From Phyto melanocephala (taxonomy: Eukaryota > Arthropoda > Insecta > Diptera > Rhinophoridae), in the NCBI GenBank assembly GCA_941918925.1, contig OW799234.1, forward strand, positions 76,342,543 through 76,406,542: a stretch of 64,000 bases of DNA. The letters are read 5' to 3'. Positions 32,175 to 43,713 of the stretch are shown here, piece by piece (the stretch's first letter is position 1; every line of letters starts with the position of its first letter). Position numbers and translations under genes: made by a program. The notes under the pieces are model-generated. The model searched no databases, was not told the DNA's origin, and worked only from the letters and a program-made list of their open reading frames with translations.

Positions 32175-33157
32175 ATAGCTTTCTAGTCAATGTCATTGTA
32201 ATGAAGGTGACACGCCCACTTTAAAGCCTATAACGCTTTATCTTAAATTCATAAAATTTCTTTATGAACAGTTTTTGGAAAAATAAAGATCTTTATTGAA
32301 ATATCTAAGTTGAATTTATTAGTAAAAACTACATTGACACGACTATTTTATATATTTATTTTGGACACCATATTCAACATTAAATATATTATCGTTTACT
32401 GTATTGACTCTATAAATTTTTTTCATTTGATATCAGTATTGGTGACGTTGAAGAAGTTAAATTTTTTATTACTGCATTTGATCCATATGTAATTTTTTCC
32501 AGTGGCGACCATCATGGATATTAAATCTTTAGTAGTGTGTATTGTATTGACTTTTTCGGTTGGCTAGAAGCTGAAAAAAAATCAGTTTCGTTTGTAAATT
32601 TTGATGAAAACAGCGAAACATTGATTTTTTGGTCAGGAATAATTTAAGAGACTGTCACTTATAAACTAAATATATCTAAATCAAAATTTTTTTTGCTAAT
32701 TAATAACCGATTTGTCCAACATTTTTTATGAATATTGTTAAGGGCATACATATCATCTGACAAATCTAATGATTCTCTTCACCATCTTGTACATCGGTAT
32801 AGTTAAAACATCGTAGCGTAACCTTGATTACATGTTTAATGTTATGAGCCATTTTACTTTGGACGCTAACATGAATTTTAACTTTTTAAAATTATTTTAT
32901 TGTACGCCACTTTGTGGTAGCGGCCATCTTGGATTTAAAATATTTTATGTTGGTTTTATATTGTGCTAGTCAAGTTTTTTTTTTGATACTCATATCGCTC
33001 ATCTCTGTTGCTTAGAAGCAGAAAAAAAATCCATTTCGATTTTAGAAAAATCAACGAATCATTTGTATTTTTGTGCTTATATCTTAGTTACTTTCCTACC
33101 AGTTTGTAAGCTTTTATTAGAAATAGTTTTTGAGAACACCACCTGTATTTTAATGTC
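32175..33157. mobile_element. HINE copy 5 remainder and repeat family C copy 2
   Basis: 32175-32340 continues the HINE (AATGAAGGTGACACGCCCAC, TTTTTGGAAAAATAAAGATC, ACTACATTGACACG). About 32490-33157 is family C, also at 12850-13640, with two internal half-units starting GGC(G)ACCATC(A/T)TGGAT. No ORF is supported. Confidence 0.5.
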
Positions 33158-34078
33158 TTTAGTGTTTCCAAAATTTAATTAGGAGCTCTAGTGTCAAGAT
33201 ATGTAAATTAAAAAAATTTAAAAATTTAATATTATTTTAATATTTTTTTTTAAATAACTTTGCTGCTTAGTGACCTATCTTTTTCGAATACCCAGAGTCA
33301 TATCATATCCACAAATAGTAGCAGACGTGTCCATAAAAACAAAGGCAGTTTTGTTTATTTTTTCATATCTCAAATAGTCTGGTTTTTAATATCGATACAG
33401 GTCTGTCTAACATATGAGTTGATTTCAACCCACAAATGGACAATAACTCAATCGATTTCCCTATTTGTTTTCTAGTCTTTAAGTCAAAATATTTTAGGGA
33501 TTTAAACAATAAAATTTCGTTTAAGTTTGTACACATGCTTTTGTATGATGTTTTTTAAATTATTTGAATTTTTTGTTATAGAATGTGGTAGATATAAAAT
33601 ATAGTAAATATTTTTCCAGAAATTTTTAACACGTAGTTGAAAAATTGTTTTGTGAATTGTATTTGCGTATTAAGTTCTAACTAAAAAATAACAATTGTAT
33701 TCAGAAAAGAAAACAAATAAAGTTATTTTGAAATTTTATACAAATAAGTACATAAAACCCCAAAGAACTAAAAAAAAAAAAATAATTGTACAGTAAAAAA
33801 CTAAAGTCTTCATGCATATACACATTGTCTTATATGGATGTTTGTATCAGTGATGTACGAATATTCGCATTCGCATTCGCAAATATTCACATTCGAATAT
33901 TTTTGCAAATATCTACGAAAAAATTCATAATGTAAATAACATTAGATAAATAAACTTAAATTATTTTTTAACAATTAAAATAATGAGAATTTACAAACAG
34001 TATTACAACAATGAGCATCTGATTAATTAAAGGAAGAAACTACTAATTAACAGTTTTCAGAAAAAGTTGTTTAAAACT
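33158..34078. repeat. Direct repeat, copy 1 (partner 39450-41078)
   Basis: This stretch is nearly identical to 39450-39810 plus 40532-41078. It contains the end of family C, GACCTATCTTTTTCGAATACCC, and the left end of the hAT-like element (CAGTGATGTACGAATATTCG at 33848). Copy 2 has an extra ~720 bp in the middle. It may be a tandem duplication with the LINE in between. Confidence 0.75.
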
Positions 34079-34214
34079 GTATATACATATACAAAATTTC
34101 ATCAGCTTTTCTGAGCTTTTAAATTTCACTAACAGTAGATTATGTGAGAAGTTGACATTAAAATAGGCGTCTCGAAGTAATTTCAGCTGATAAATTCAAC
34201 TTAGATATTTTAAT

Positions 34215-34628
34215 ATAGAGTCCTTTATTCTTCCAAACTTTTTGTTAATAGATAAATTATATGAATTTGAGATAAAGCGTTATATGGTAGGTGGGCTGTC
34301 ACCTTAATTTTCTGTTATTGCAAGTCCTTTTACCAAAAAGCATTGTTTGCAAAATTTCAGAACCGTAAATCTTATTTTGTTAATTTTATTTGGTTGTAAA
34401 TTTTAAATATACTGAAAAAGACACTGTGCGGTATAAATTTTCTTACATTTTAACTCCTTTCGTATTGTATAGAATTGAAAAAGTTTCAGAGAATGATATT
34501 TTTTTTAGTCAGGAAACACACCTTTTATCTACCTTTTAGCTCTACGTCAATACGTTTACACAAAATAGCATATTATTCGATGTAGGAAGGATATTGGTTT
34601 TTAACCTACTCTTACATTACGAGCTACG
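34215..34628 (-). mobile_element. HINE copy 6 (reverse strand, truncated)
   Basis: It reads as the complement of the HINE body (GATAAAGCGTTATATGG, GTGGGCTGTCACC, CACTGTGCGGTATAAATTTTC, TTACGAGCTA). The LINE abuts its end near 34629. Confidence 0.65.
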
Positions 34629-34693
34629 GGTGTTGTGCATGTAGTGTGGGGGGCCTGATCACTTTATAGAGTGGGAAAGACCTACCCATCTTA

Positions 34694-36010
34694 ATGAGTG
34701 GCGATTTGTCGCATCTTGTAATAACCGGACCCCGTACACTATCTCTGACCCTAGGGATTCTTAGAACTCTTCAGGGACCAAATAAAAATAAGATAAAAAA
34801 TAAAAATAAGATAAAACCAAAAATGAACAGTAAATATGAAGAAATGAAAGTTACGGTGCAGAGCCTAATAAACTCAGTACCGGCGGCAAATGGTGGAGAG
34901 CAAACAGGTCCCGAGTCGTCGTCATCAAATGACTGTAAGGAAATAATTTCGGAGGTGGACAACTTGGCTTCCGTTATTGATGAAGTAACAAGAGGAGTAG
35001 AGAATGAGGGATTGGATCCAAGGGTGAGCTTTAAGCATACCCAGCCACACAAGACAGGCGAGGATTCCGACACCTCTGACTCAAACTTAGATGATGCTGA
35101 CACTACGGTGTTATGCATAAAAGATACCACTGAGGTAGACAAAATGGTTGAGGAAGTAAGTGCAAGCATTGCCAAACTCACCACAGATAAAATAAGAACT
35201 CTCTCCGGAGCGCAACAGAGAAAGACTGCCAAAAGGAAACAGAGAGTATATAAGAAAGGACAAAGGGATGTCCCTAAAGTGAAAGACTCATTTACACCCA
35301 TTTCTACCGAAAAGGGAAAGAGAGTTCGATTTCCAGAGGAGCAGAACACCGTTGGCCACACTAAAAAGAAAAAAAGCTACCAGCGTGGAAGTAAAGCGGA
35401 CAATAATTCCCAACTCACGAAAGAAAACTCTTCGGATAATCTGAAGGGAGAAGGTAATGAACCAAAAGCTTTAACCTCCAAACAGGCGAAGGCGGTAGCT
35501 AAAATTACAGGTAATGATGGAATAGCCAGAAAGAAAATTCCAATATCACGAAAAAGAAAGCCGGAAGAAAAATCGGCTAAAGAGCAACCCACGTATGCGA
35601 AAGTGGTCAGAAGGAAGATGACAGAGGAGCTATGCTATGCTGTTATTGACTCCAATAGCGCATCGGGTAAAATTCAAATGGCACATCAGAAGGAGATAAA
35701 GAACGACATAAATGAGAGGATTGTGCAGTATGTCCTGGAAGCGGATGATAATGCTCCACAAATCCACATAGAAAGCTGTAGGTTTGCCAGGGAAGTACTG
35801 TTTCTACAACTAGAATCAGACACCTGTGCACATATTCTGAAAGACCTAGTGGGAGGTTTAATTTTTCATTAAAGGTTGGAACAGCAAATTAGACAGCAAA
35901 GCCATGCTGAAAATCATTGGCACACAAAACAGAGGTCTGGAAGTGGACAAATGGAAGGTTTTCCATCGTAAAGAAACTGACGATGGTACCCTGATAGTAG
36001 TAGGGGTGGA
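34694..36010 (+). CDS. LINE ORF1 (gag-like nucleic-acid-binding protein), damaged at 3' end
   Basis: 392 codons are open from ATG 34694. The protein is hydrophilic and lysine/glutamate-rich, with basic clusters (KKKKS, RKRKPEEK) and no N-terminal signal. After the basic half comes a folded-looking segment (EELCYAVIDSNS, then VLEADDNAPQIHIESCRF), followed by a stop at 35872; the likely continuation is in shifted frames to about 36250. No CCHC knuckles are visible in the intact part. Its place directly before the endonuclease supports ORF1 identity. Alternative starts further in are possible. Confidence 0.65.
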
Positions 36011-36259
36011 TTAACTCTCCATGTCTTACCTCGAGGAACCAAAAGGGAAGGTGTACTTCGCGAGTACAACCATATTCTTCAAAGTTGGTAAGACGCCCAT
36101 TGATTGGACACATAATCCAACGGAGAAGAAAAATCCTGAAGATGAGGCAAAGAAGGCTAAAGAAGGCGAAGGCCACCCCGTGCCAATGAAGAGGAAGGAG
36201 TCGGAGATCACTCAATCTCAAGAAGAATCTCTTTTAGCCGAACAACAATTATACTGCTC

Positions 36260-37680
36260 TTGCAGATCAATCTCCATCGAAGCAGGACGGCTACACAAGC
36301 TTTGATGGAAAATATAACTAAAGGTAAGATACACATAGTTCTCATACAGGAACCCTGGACTGTTAAGGACAGAGTCACTGGCTTGAATGCGTGTGATTAC
36401 CAATTATTTTATGCTAAAACTGGGTCTCGACCCAGAACATGTATACTTTGTCATAAGGGATTAAATTATAATTTTTCCCCAGATTTATCTACAGCGGACG
36501 CCACCACCTTAATACATGGCTCACGCAATTTAATGTTGGCATCGGTGTATCAACCTTCTGACGTTCCGACACTACCACCAACGTCGGATTTAAGAAGTAT
36601 TATAACATTGGCAAGGAGAACAGGTAGGAATATTTTAATAGGCTGTGATGCGAACTCGCATCACCTCTCTTGGGGCAGCACAAAATTTAACAGGAGAGGT
36701 GACGCCCTATGAGAATTCCTAAATGCGAACAACTTATTCACTCTTAACTCTGGTAATAATCCTACTTTTATTAACAGAATTAGGGAAGAGATAATTGTTG
36801 TAACTATATGTTTTGAAAATTTGATTGATAAAATTTGCGATTGGCACGTATCTGATATACACTCTTATTCGGACCATCGTTATGTTTTCATGACCTTGAA
36901 TCATCCGCCACCGGAACCGGTGACTTTTAGGAATAAGGCCAAGACAGATTGGCCAAATTTTAGGTTAGGTCTACGACATAGACTCGAAACTTATCCGGAA
37001 CTAGATGGAAATCTGGGAACAATAGATTCGATGGTGGGAAGACTGACTGCCGATTTTAAAGAAACCTTTGAGGAGCATTGTCCACTCCGACAAAGGCGAA
37101 CCTGAGAGAAAATTTCTGGATGACAGGTGAGCTGATTAATCTCAGGAAGGAAACCCGAAGGCTATTTAACAGAGCCTATCGGAAGAGACAATCAGTATAC
37201 TGGGACGATTACAATGAGAAGCTCAGAATACACAATAAGGCAATAAGAATCAGCGTGAATGACGTTTCTAGAATTAAGAAATTCCTATCTAAAACCCATA
37301 CCCAACCGGAAACACTCGTTGATTCGAACGGGAAAAGGTCGGAGACGGTGGAGGAAACACTAGGAATACTGATAGAGGCACACTTCCAAACGGAAATGGC
37401 GGATGATGGGAAAAATCCCCACCCCCATGATGGGAATGCCACAACGGATATAATTATAACCGCAAAGATGGTCATAGAGGCGGTAAATAGTTTCTTGCCA
37501 TATAAGGCACCAGCGCCGGACGGTATTTTTTCGGCTCTCCTACAAAGGAGCATTGACCTAATCGATATAAGGCTGGCGATCATTTTCACTACTTGCCTAA
37601 AATATGCGTATACCCCTGTGGAATGGAGGGAGGCAAAAGTCGTTTTCATACCTAAACCAGGGAAGGAAAATTACGCTTAA
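36260..37680 (+). pseudogene. LINE ORF2 part 1: endonuclease and RT start
   Basis: 36260-36712 starts MQINLHRSRTATQALMENI and has IVLIQEPWTV (catalytic Glu) and ILIGCDANSHHLSWGS (Asp/Asn). 36821-37105 has VSDIHSYSDHRYVF, the SDH motif of apurinic endonucleases. 37078-37680 contains the RT entry region, with FLPYKAPAPDGIFSALLQRS and VVFIPKPGKENYA. At least two frame breaks or stops (near 36710-36820 and 37090) and a further break after 37680 inactivate it. Confidence 0.85.
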
Positions 37681-39449
37681 CATCATTCTTATTGAAAACC
37701 ATGGAGCGTATCGTTGACGGAATGGTTAGGAGACGAATACCAGGCAATTCAATGAAATTCGGACAACACGCCTATATCAAGGGCAGATCTACTGAGACTG
37801 CTCTTTAGAAAGTTGTTTATCATATAGAAAGATCCTTCGACCTGGGTGTGTATACCATAGGCGTATTCATAGACATAGAAGGAGCTTTCAATAACGTAAT
37901 GACCTCGAGTCTTATCGGTTCCTAAGAGAACTTAGAGTTAAATCATGTCTTAATTGCATGGATTGGCAATATGTTAAGGAACAGATGGATAAATTGTAAG
38001 GCAAATGGAGTGAGAAGAAGAGACAAAGTATGTCGAGGAACCCCGCAGGAGGTATTTTATCTCCACTGTTATGGGTAACTACCATACATAGTCTATCTGT
38101 TACGCAGATGATGTTGCGATACTGCTCAGGGGGACGAATCTAAATTCTTTATGTATGAGAGCAACGGAGGCTTTGAATACATCCTATAACTGGGCAAAAG
38201 AGCGATGGCTCATTGCCAACCCGGGCAAGACTAAAATCTGTTTGTTTACGAGAAAGAGGAAGATACCAGTGCATGGATATCCCATCTTTCGGAATAAGAC
38301 AAATAAGATTGATAGGAAGGTCAAATGCCTAGGACTAGTGCTTGATTGGAGACTAAACTGGAACGACCACATTGAGTGTAAAGTGGAAAAAGGTCAGAGA
38401 ATATGGGCCCTCTGCAGAAGAGCGATAGGCTCAAAGTGGGACATAGGCCCAAGGATGACACATTGGCTATATACGAGTGTACTGCATCCGATCATGACGT
38501 ATGCCTCGTTAGTGTGGTGGACGTCCTTAGAGAAGAAGGTTCAGAGACAGTGCTGCATTAGTATTTGCGGTGCCATGAGGACTACATCGACAATGGCCAT
38601 TGCAAATATACTATCAATTTGGCCAATAGAGACACAGGTAAAATATGAAGCGGCTTTAGCTGCTACGAGATTAATAGCAATAGATAAATGGCTTATAAGA
38701 GAACATAAAATCAGATACCAAAGAATAACGGATATCCTACCAATGGGAAATATTACGGAAGTATTATGTGATAAAATTCCGATGAGATCACCATAATACC
38801 TGAAGAGGGAGAATAGGATGAAATAGCCGGGACAGGAAACACCCATGGAATCGATCTTTATACAGACGGTTCAAAAATTGGTGACCAAACTGGAGTGGGC
38901 TTATACGTCATAAGCTGAAACAGAAGCAAATACTTCCGTCTACCAGATCACAATACCATTTTCCAGTCTGAGATCATGGCGATTACGGAAGCAATTAAAT
39001 GGATAAAGGAAACGAATAGCGAAGCCTCGATTCGTATCTTTACAGATAGCCAATCATTGATTAAGACATTGAGAAAGGAGAAAGTTGTATCCCGGAACGT
39101 TCTGCAAAGCAAGAGCGATATAAACTCATATGCAAATTGCGGGCATCTGGAGATAATATGGATATCAAGCCATCACGGGCTGATCGGAAACGAGAAAGCC
39201 GACAAATTATCCAAAATGGGAGCTCTTCAGAGTAATATAACTTTGGATAACGCTAAGCCCCTTAAAATATTCAAGGATGAACTTAAATGTTGGGCGACGG
39301 AGGAACATGCCAGAAAATGGCAAGGCACTGACGTCGGTAAAGTGACAAAAATACTATGGGGTGACCCAAATCTTGAGAAATCAAAGGAAATTCTGAGACT
39401 AAATAGACCAACACTTAGGAGACTAATCAGTGTGATTAGTTTATTAGTT
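37681..39449 (+). pseudogene. LINE ORF2 part 2: RT core and RNase H
   Basis: The RT core continues in broken frames; the catalytic YADD is encoded at 38101-38112 and followed by VAILLRG. 38155-38796 holds the thumb region (WLIANPGKTKICLFTRKRK, CLGLVLDWRLNW). RNase H begins near 38855 with IYTDGSKIG and continues in 38976-39470 with FTDSQSLI and WISSHHGLIGNEKADKL, carrying the expected Asp and His positions. The frame runs into the direct repeat, so any part beyond RNase H is missing. Confidence 0.85.
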
Positions 39450-41078
39450 TTTAGTGTTTCCAAAATTTAATTAGGAGCTCTAGTGCCAAGATATGTAAAT
39501 TAAGAAATATAAAAATTTATATTTTTTTAATATATTTTTTTAAAATAACTTTGCTGCTTAGTGACCGATCTTTTTCGAATACCCAGAGGCATATCATATC
39601 CACAAATAGTAGCAAACGTGTCCATAAAGAACAAAGGCAGTTTTGTTTATTTTTTCATATCTCAAATAGTCTGGTTTTTAATATCTTTCCGTGTCTGTCT
39701 AACATATGAGTTGACTTCAACCCACAAATGGACAGTAACTCAATCGATCGAATTTAAATCTAAATAAAAGTACAAGAAAAACAAGTAACAATAAAATTTT
39801 GTTTAAGTTCGCTATAAAACGCTTTTTTTAATTTTTAAGCATTTAGGAGTTGTTTTAAAAGATGTGGCGAGAATGTATTTTTTATGCAAAATGAGAACTA
39901 TTTTTGTGTCGAAAGTGTCATTAAAAATTTAATAGGAACAATTTTTTTTATATATACTATCCTTTAAAAATATAGGAATATCTCCAAAAAAAGATATAAA
40001 TCATAGTACTTCCATCAAATGCCCATAAAAAACTAAGCGCGTCAGAAAAAAACTGAAGTACATATAATTTTATTTAAAGGCAATTTGTTCTGCAGACCAG
40101 TGTTATTATTCTAAAGATTATAACTGAACAATCGTGCATCCACAGCGAAGGATATTAAAAGTTGTGTATCTGATTTTTTTATATTAATTTCTATACATTT
40201 ATGAAGTATTACTATTTTCTCCAATTATTTAATTATTACAAAACTAGTAAACTTGCCGGACTCTAATTATATAAATGCATCATTTATGAATTTAATATTG
40301 TATTGCATATACACATTCAGTTCGAAATATGAACATATTCAATATCCAGAGGGTATTTCTATAATAGGTATGTAAAATTACAATGTTTATTTTCATTATA
40401 AATTAAAATACGAGTTGATACGAAGTCAAAATGTGACAAACATTTAATTTATGTGGACTTACAAATTGGTTGGATTAACATAATTCAATTGACTCGGAAA
40501 AAATTTACTGTTTCTAGAAATAATATTTTCTTAATTTGTACACATGCTTTCGTATGATCTTTTTTAAATTATTTGAATTTTTTGTTATAGAATGTGGTAG
40601 ATATAAAATATAGTAAATATTTTTCCAGAAATTTTTAACACGTAAATAGTTAAAAAATTGTTTTGTGAATTGTATTTGCGTATTAAGTTCTAACTAAAAA
40701 ATAACAATTGTATTCAGAAAAGAAAACAAATAAAGTTATTTTGAAATTTTATACAAATAAGTACATAAAACCTTAAAGAACTAAACAAAATACTTGTACA
40801 GTGAAAGACTAAAGTCTTTATGCAAATACACATTGTCTTATATGGATGTTTGTATCAGTGATGTACGAATATTCGCATTCGCATTCGCAAATATTCACAT
40901 TCGAATATTTTTGCAAATATCTACGAAAAAATTCATAATGTAAATAACATTAGATAAATAAACTTAAATAATTTGTTAACAATTAGAACTATGAGAATTT
41001 ACAAACAGTATTACAACAATGAACATCTGATTAATTAAAGGAAGAAACTACTAATTAACAGTTTTCAGGAAAAGTTGT
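39450..41078. repeat. Direct repeat, copy 2, with ~720-bp extra segment
   Basis: 39450-39810 and 40532-41078 match copy 1 (33158-34078). The segment between (about 39811-40531) is absent from copy 1 and is either an insertion here or a deletion there; I saw no inverted termini on it. Confidence 0.75.
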
Positions 41079-41804
41079 TCATAAAAAACCTCGTATCGAA
41101 AATAAAACTGCACTGTTACTTAAGTTTATTTAAAAATGCTTTTTGTGTTATAATTGACACCAATTGCATTTTTTTTTATTAGAGGATAGAGTAAACTTAT
41201 TAAAAAATATTTTAAAATTAAAGACAACGTATATTTTGTAGAATTTTTTCTTTAACCTTTTTAGATTTATAAAAACCACTTTAGCCAGTTATTGAATTTA
41301 ACCATTTTTGCCCATTTGGCCAATTTTCTTGCATCATTCAGTGTTTTTTAGTCTTCGCAACTCTAATGACGTTTTTTATACTGCGAAAAAAATTCCCGTT
41401 TTTCTGTTCTTGCTTACTAAAATGGCTAAAAAAAATTGTTAACAATTTACAGGACTTTTTCAAGTTATTAACGGTAAATACGTTGTAGTGCGTGAAAAAA
41501 TTACTAAAATTTTAGTCGTTTTACACCAAATAATATTGACAAAATGCTATTTAGAGATACTAGAGAATATCTACTTACTTTTGGAAATACCTAAATTTTA
41601 ACTCAACAAAGATCTTATAGTGAAACAAAACCCTTCACAATGTGTAGTCTTGCAATAACAATTGCAATCATCTCATTAATATAAAAAAGTACTACATATA
41701 AAAAACATACATATATAAAAACATCTCATTGTTAAATTATAAATTGAGTTTATGTATGTATGTTTAAAAAAATAAAATAAAAAAATAAAAAAAAAATTGT
41801 TTGG

Positions 41805-42190
41805 CTCAGCTGGGATTCGATGTCACGTGCACTCTAACTATGTAGTATACCACGTTTGTATGTATGTGTTGTATGTTGTAAAAAAACGAGATGGTCGTTG
41901 TGTTCCCCTCATATCTCAGTTGTTTATGTACAGATTTTTCATATTTTCAATACCGATCTGTTCCCAAATATTTCTAATATATTATCACGCGTGTCTAGGC
42001 GAAGTCAGGGGCTTCTAAAATTTCTACACACACGCGGACAGACGGTCAGACGGATTGGGTTAACTCCTCTATTAATAAGCTTTTAGAAAACATATACTTG
42101 GGCGGAAATGAAAATTACAGAAATTTCAGATTGAATTACGAACCTATATATGTATACCCTTTTTCACTTTTGTGTGAAGGGTATAAAACG
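41805..42190 (-). repeat. Repeat family B with tRNA-like terminus
   Basis: Paralogue of 18110-18420. At the left edge the minus strand reads ATCGAATCCCAGCTGAGCCA, much like the T-arm and acceptor of a tRNA (box-B-like). At the other end the motif TATACCCTTTTTCACTTTTG pairs with GTGAAGGGTATA. It may be a tRNA-derived SINE or a Helentron-type repeat that picked up a tRNA end. Confidence 0.45.
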
Positions 42191-42398
42191 GGAATTTTTT
42201 TTCAGAAAAGTAAAAAGCATAAGCATTCACAGTTTACGACCGCTTTTCGTACTGATGAAAGGCTTTGTTGTATGCCAGTTTCAGATTTGAATTTTGATAT
42301 TAAAATGATTGAATTTGACGAAATTCAACGAAATTTTCTTATTTTCGTTAGAGTTATTTCCTTTGTAGTTTTTCAAAAGATTAATTTGAGCATCACTT

Positions 42399-42400
<2 letters not shown>

Positions 42401-42458
<58 letters not shown>
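42401..42458. repeat. (TA)29 microsatellite
   Basis: An uninterrupted TA run of 58 bp. It borders the GC-richer segment 42460-42850 and may be that segment's 3' tail on the minus strand. Confidence 0.95.
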
Positions 42459-42462
<4 letters not shown>

Positions 42463-42860
42463 CCTTTAACTCCCACTGGAGCATTGGGGGTTAATGGAAA
42501 AGTGACGCGAGTACAAATGAGTTATCATATTGTACACACAGCCAATCCTTTTCAAATGACAACCTCACCCTCTGTCCAGAAAGGACTTGGTGTCCCCTGT
42601 TTTTCGACAAACGAGGCCCTGTCGACCGATCTTAGGCGGTATAACCTTAACAACCGCACAGAGGAAATTCTGTTGCCAACCTGGAGTGTCAGCGAACCCT
42701 GAATGGCCAAAGTGCGTCTCAGGAAGTAGGAGATCGCGAATACTGGATCCTCTGAAACACTGGCGCCAAACACAGCACGTTTGGGTGCTTAGATAGCAGC
42801 CCTATCACCAAACTAGGGAACGAAGGCTAGCAACCTACGTTTCTGAACTCAAATTGCTAA
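42459..42860 (-). mobile_element. Possible LINE 3' UTR fragment
   Basis: About 400 bp, clearly richer in G+C than its surroundings, that on the minus strand ends with GGGGGTTAATG-complement sequence followed by the (TA)n run, as a LINE 3' UTR with a simple-repeat tail would. No protein motif was recognised in any frame. Low certainty. Confidence 0.35.
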
Positions 42861-43145
42861 CGAATCGCTAAAAATAAATCAGAATAAACCGAATTACTTG
42901 ATGACGACATTTGGCTATCGTATGATTGGATCACTTTGTAATTCCATATAATTTTTTTTCATATAGATATCGATTTTAAATCTGTTAAAAATTTATTTTT
43001 AGCCATAAACTTATTGTTAGTGAAAAGCTAATAGTTTAATGTAAATACTAACATATAATAATTGCCAAAAAATGTTTTAAATGGCAGAGTAGGCGTAATC
43101 AAATAAATAAAAAATTTCAATATAAATTTTTATTTTTATTAAATA

Positions 43146-43440
43146 CTAGAAAAGCCCGGCGCGCGTTGCTACGCCCCTTAATGAATAAAAATGCAATCTA
43201 AATTTAAATTGAATATCAAGTGCAAAAAACTAAAAATTATAACTTTTTTTAATGGGCGTTGCCCTGCCCACTTTTCTAATCACGAAACTGTATAGTCATG
43301 ACAGCTCAATATGTGTGCAAAGCTTCACAAAAATCGGTCCAGAGCAAGTACCGCAAAATTATATCTTTTTTTATGAGCGTGGCCCTGCCCACTTTTCTAA
43401 TCACGAAATTGTATAACCATATTCAAGAAAAGATTAAAAA
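43146..43440 (-). mobile_element. Helitron 3' fragment (reverse strand)
   Basis: On the minus strand the element ends with GGGGCGTAGCAACGCGCGCC, GGGCTTTT and CTAG before a T (CTAG at 43146-43149), with a hairpin-forming GC stretch. The body has two copies of GGGCGT(G)GCCCTGCCCACTTT-like text. The 5'-TC end was not found. Confidence 0.55.
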
Positions 43441-43505
43441 GTGAAAAAATGTAATTTCTATAGATAAATTCAAATTGAATTCAAAATAAATATGTATGTA
43501 TGTAT

Positions 43506-43713
43506 CAAGGCATATTTATTCATCAGGTAATTGAAGTTCGGAGAGAATTTTTTGTTTATATTTTTTATATATGAAGTTTGACATTTGAAATAAATTAGAA
43601 AAGAGAGAAAATTGTTTTTTATTTATGCATTTTGACAGCTGAAATTTAAAATAAGTGTTGAAAAAAATAATCAGCTGGCGAATCAAGAGTACCTGATGAA
43701 TAAATATGCCTTG
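43506..43713. mobile_element. 208-bp MITE with 24-bp perfect TIRs
   Basis: The ends are inverted copies starting CAAGGCATATTTATTCATCA (24 bp perfect). Both flanks are GTATGTAT, so an 8-bp TSD is possible, but the site is a (GTAT)n microsatellite and the true TSD cannot be told. Non-coding. Confidence 0.8.

Larger units (their letters stand above)
34629..39449 (+). mobile_element. Degenerate non-LTR retrotransposon (LINE; EN-RT-RNase H type)
   Basis: It has an ORF1-like gene (34694-35872), then apurinic-type endonuclease, reverse transcriptase and RNase H segments in order on the plus strand, broken by stops and frameshifts. The EN-RT-RH order fits I/LOA/R1-group LINEs. The block is visibly less AT-rich than its surroundings, as expected of an insertion. 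No poly(A) or simple-repeat tail is seen; the 3' end stops abruptly at the second direct-repeat copy (39450), soon after the RNase H domain. Confidence 0.85.

Noticed and set aside
34771..35361. 196-codon minus-strand frame opposite LINE ORF1
   Set aside because: It is antisense to a coding region on the plus strand with ORF1 character; no independent evidence.
34629..39449. The two flanking direct repeats as LTRs of a retroelement
   Set aside because: The enclosed element has LINE domains (endonuclease, YADD RT), the repeats contain parts of other transposons, and no PBS or PPT adjoins them.
42281..42484. Frames of repeated Ile-Tyr across the TA run
   Set aside because: Pure translation of a (TA)n microsatellite.
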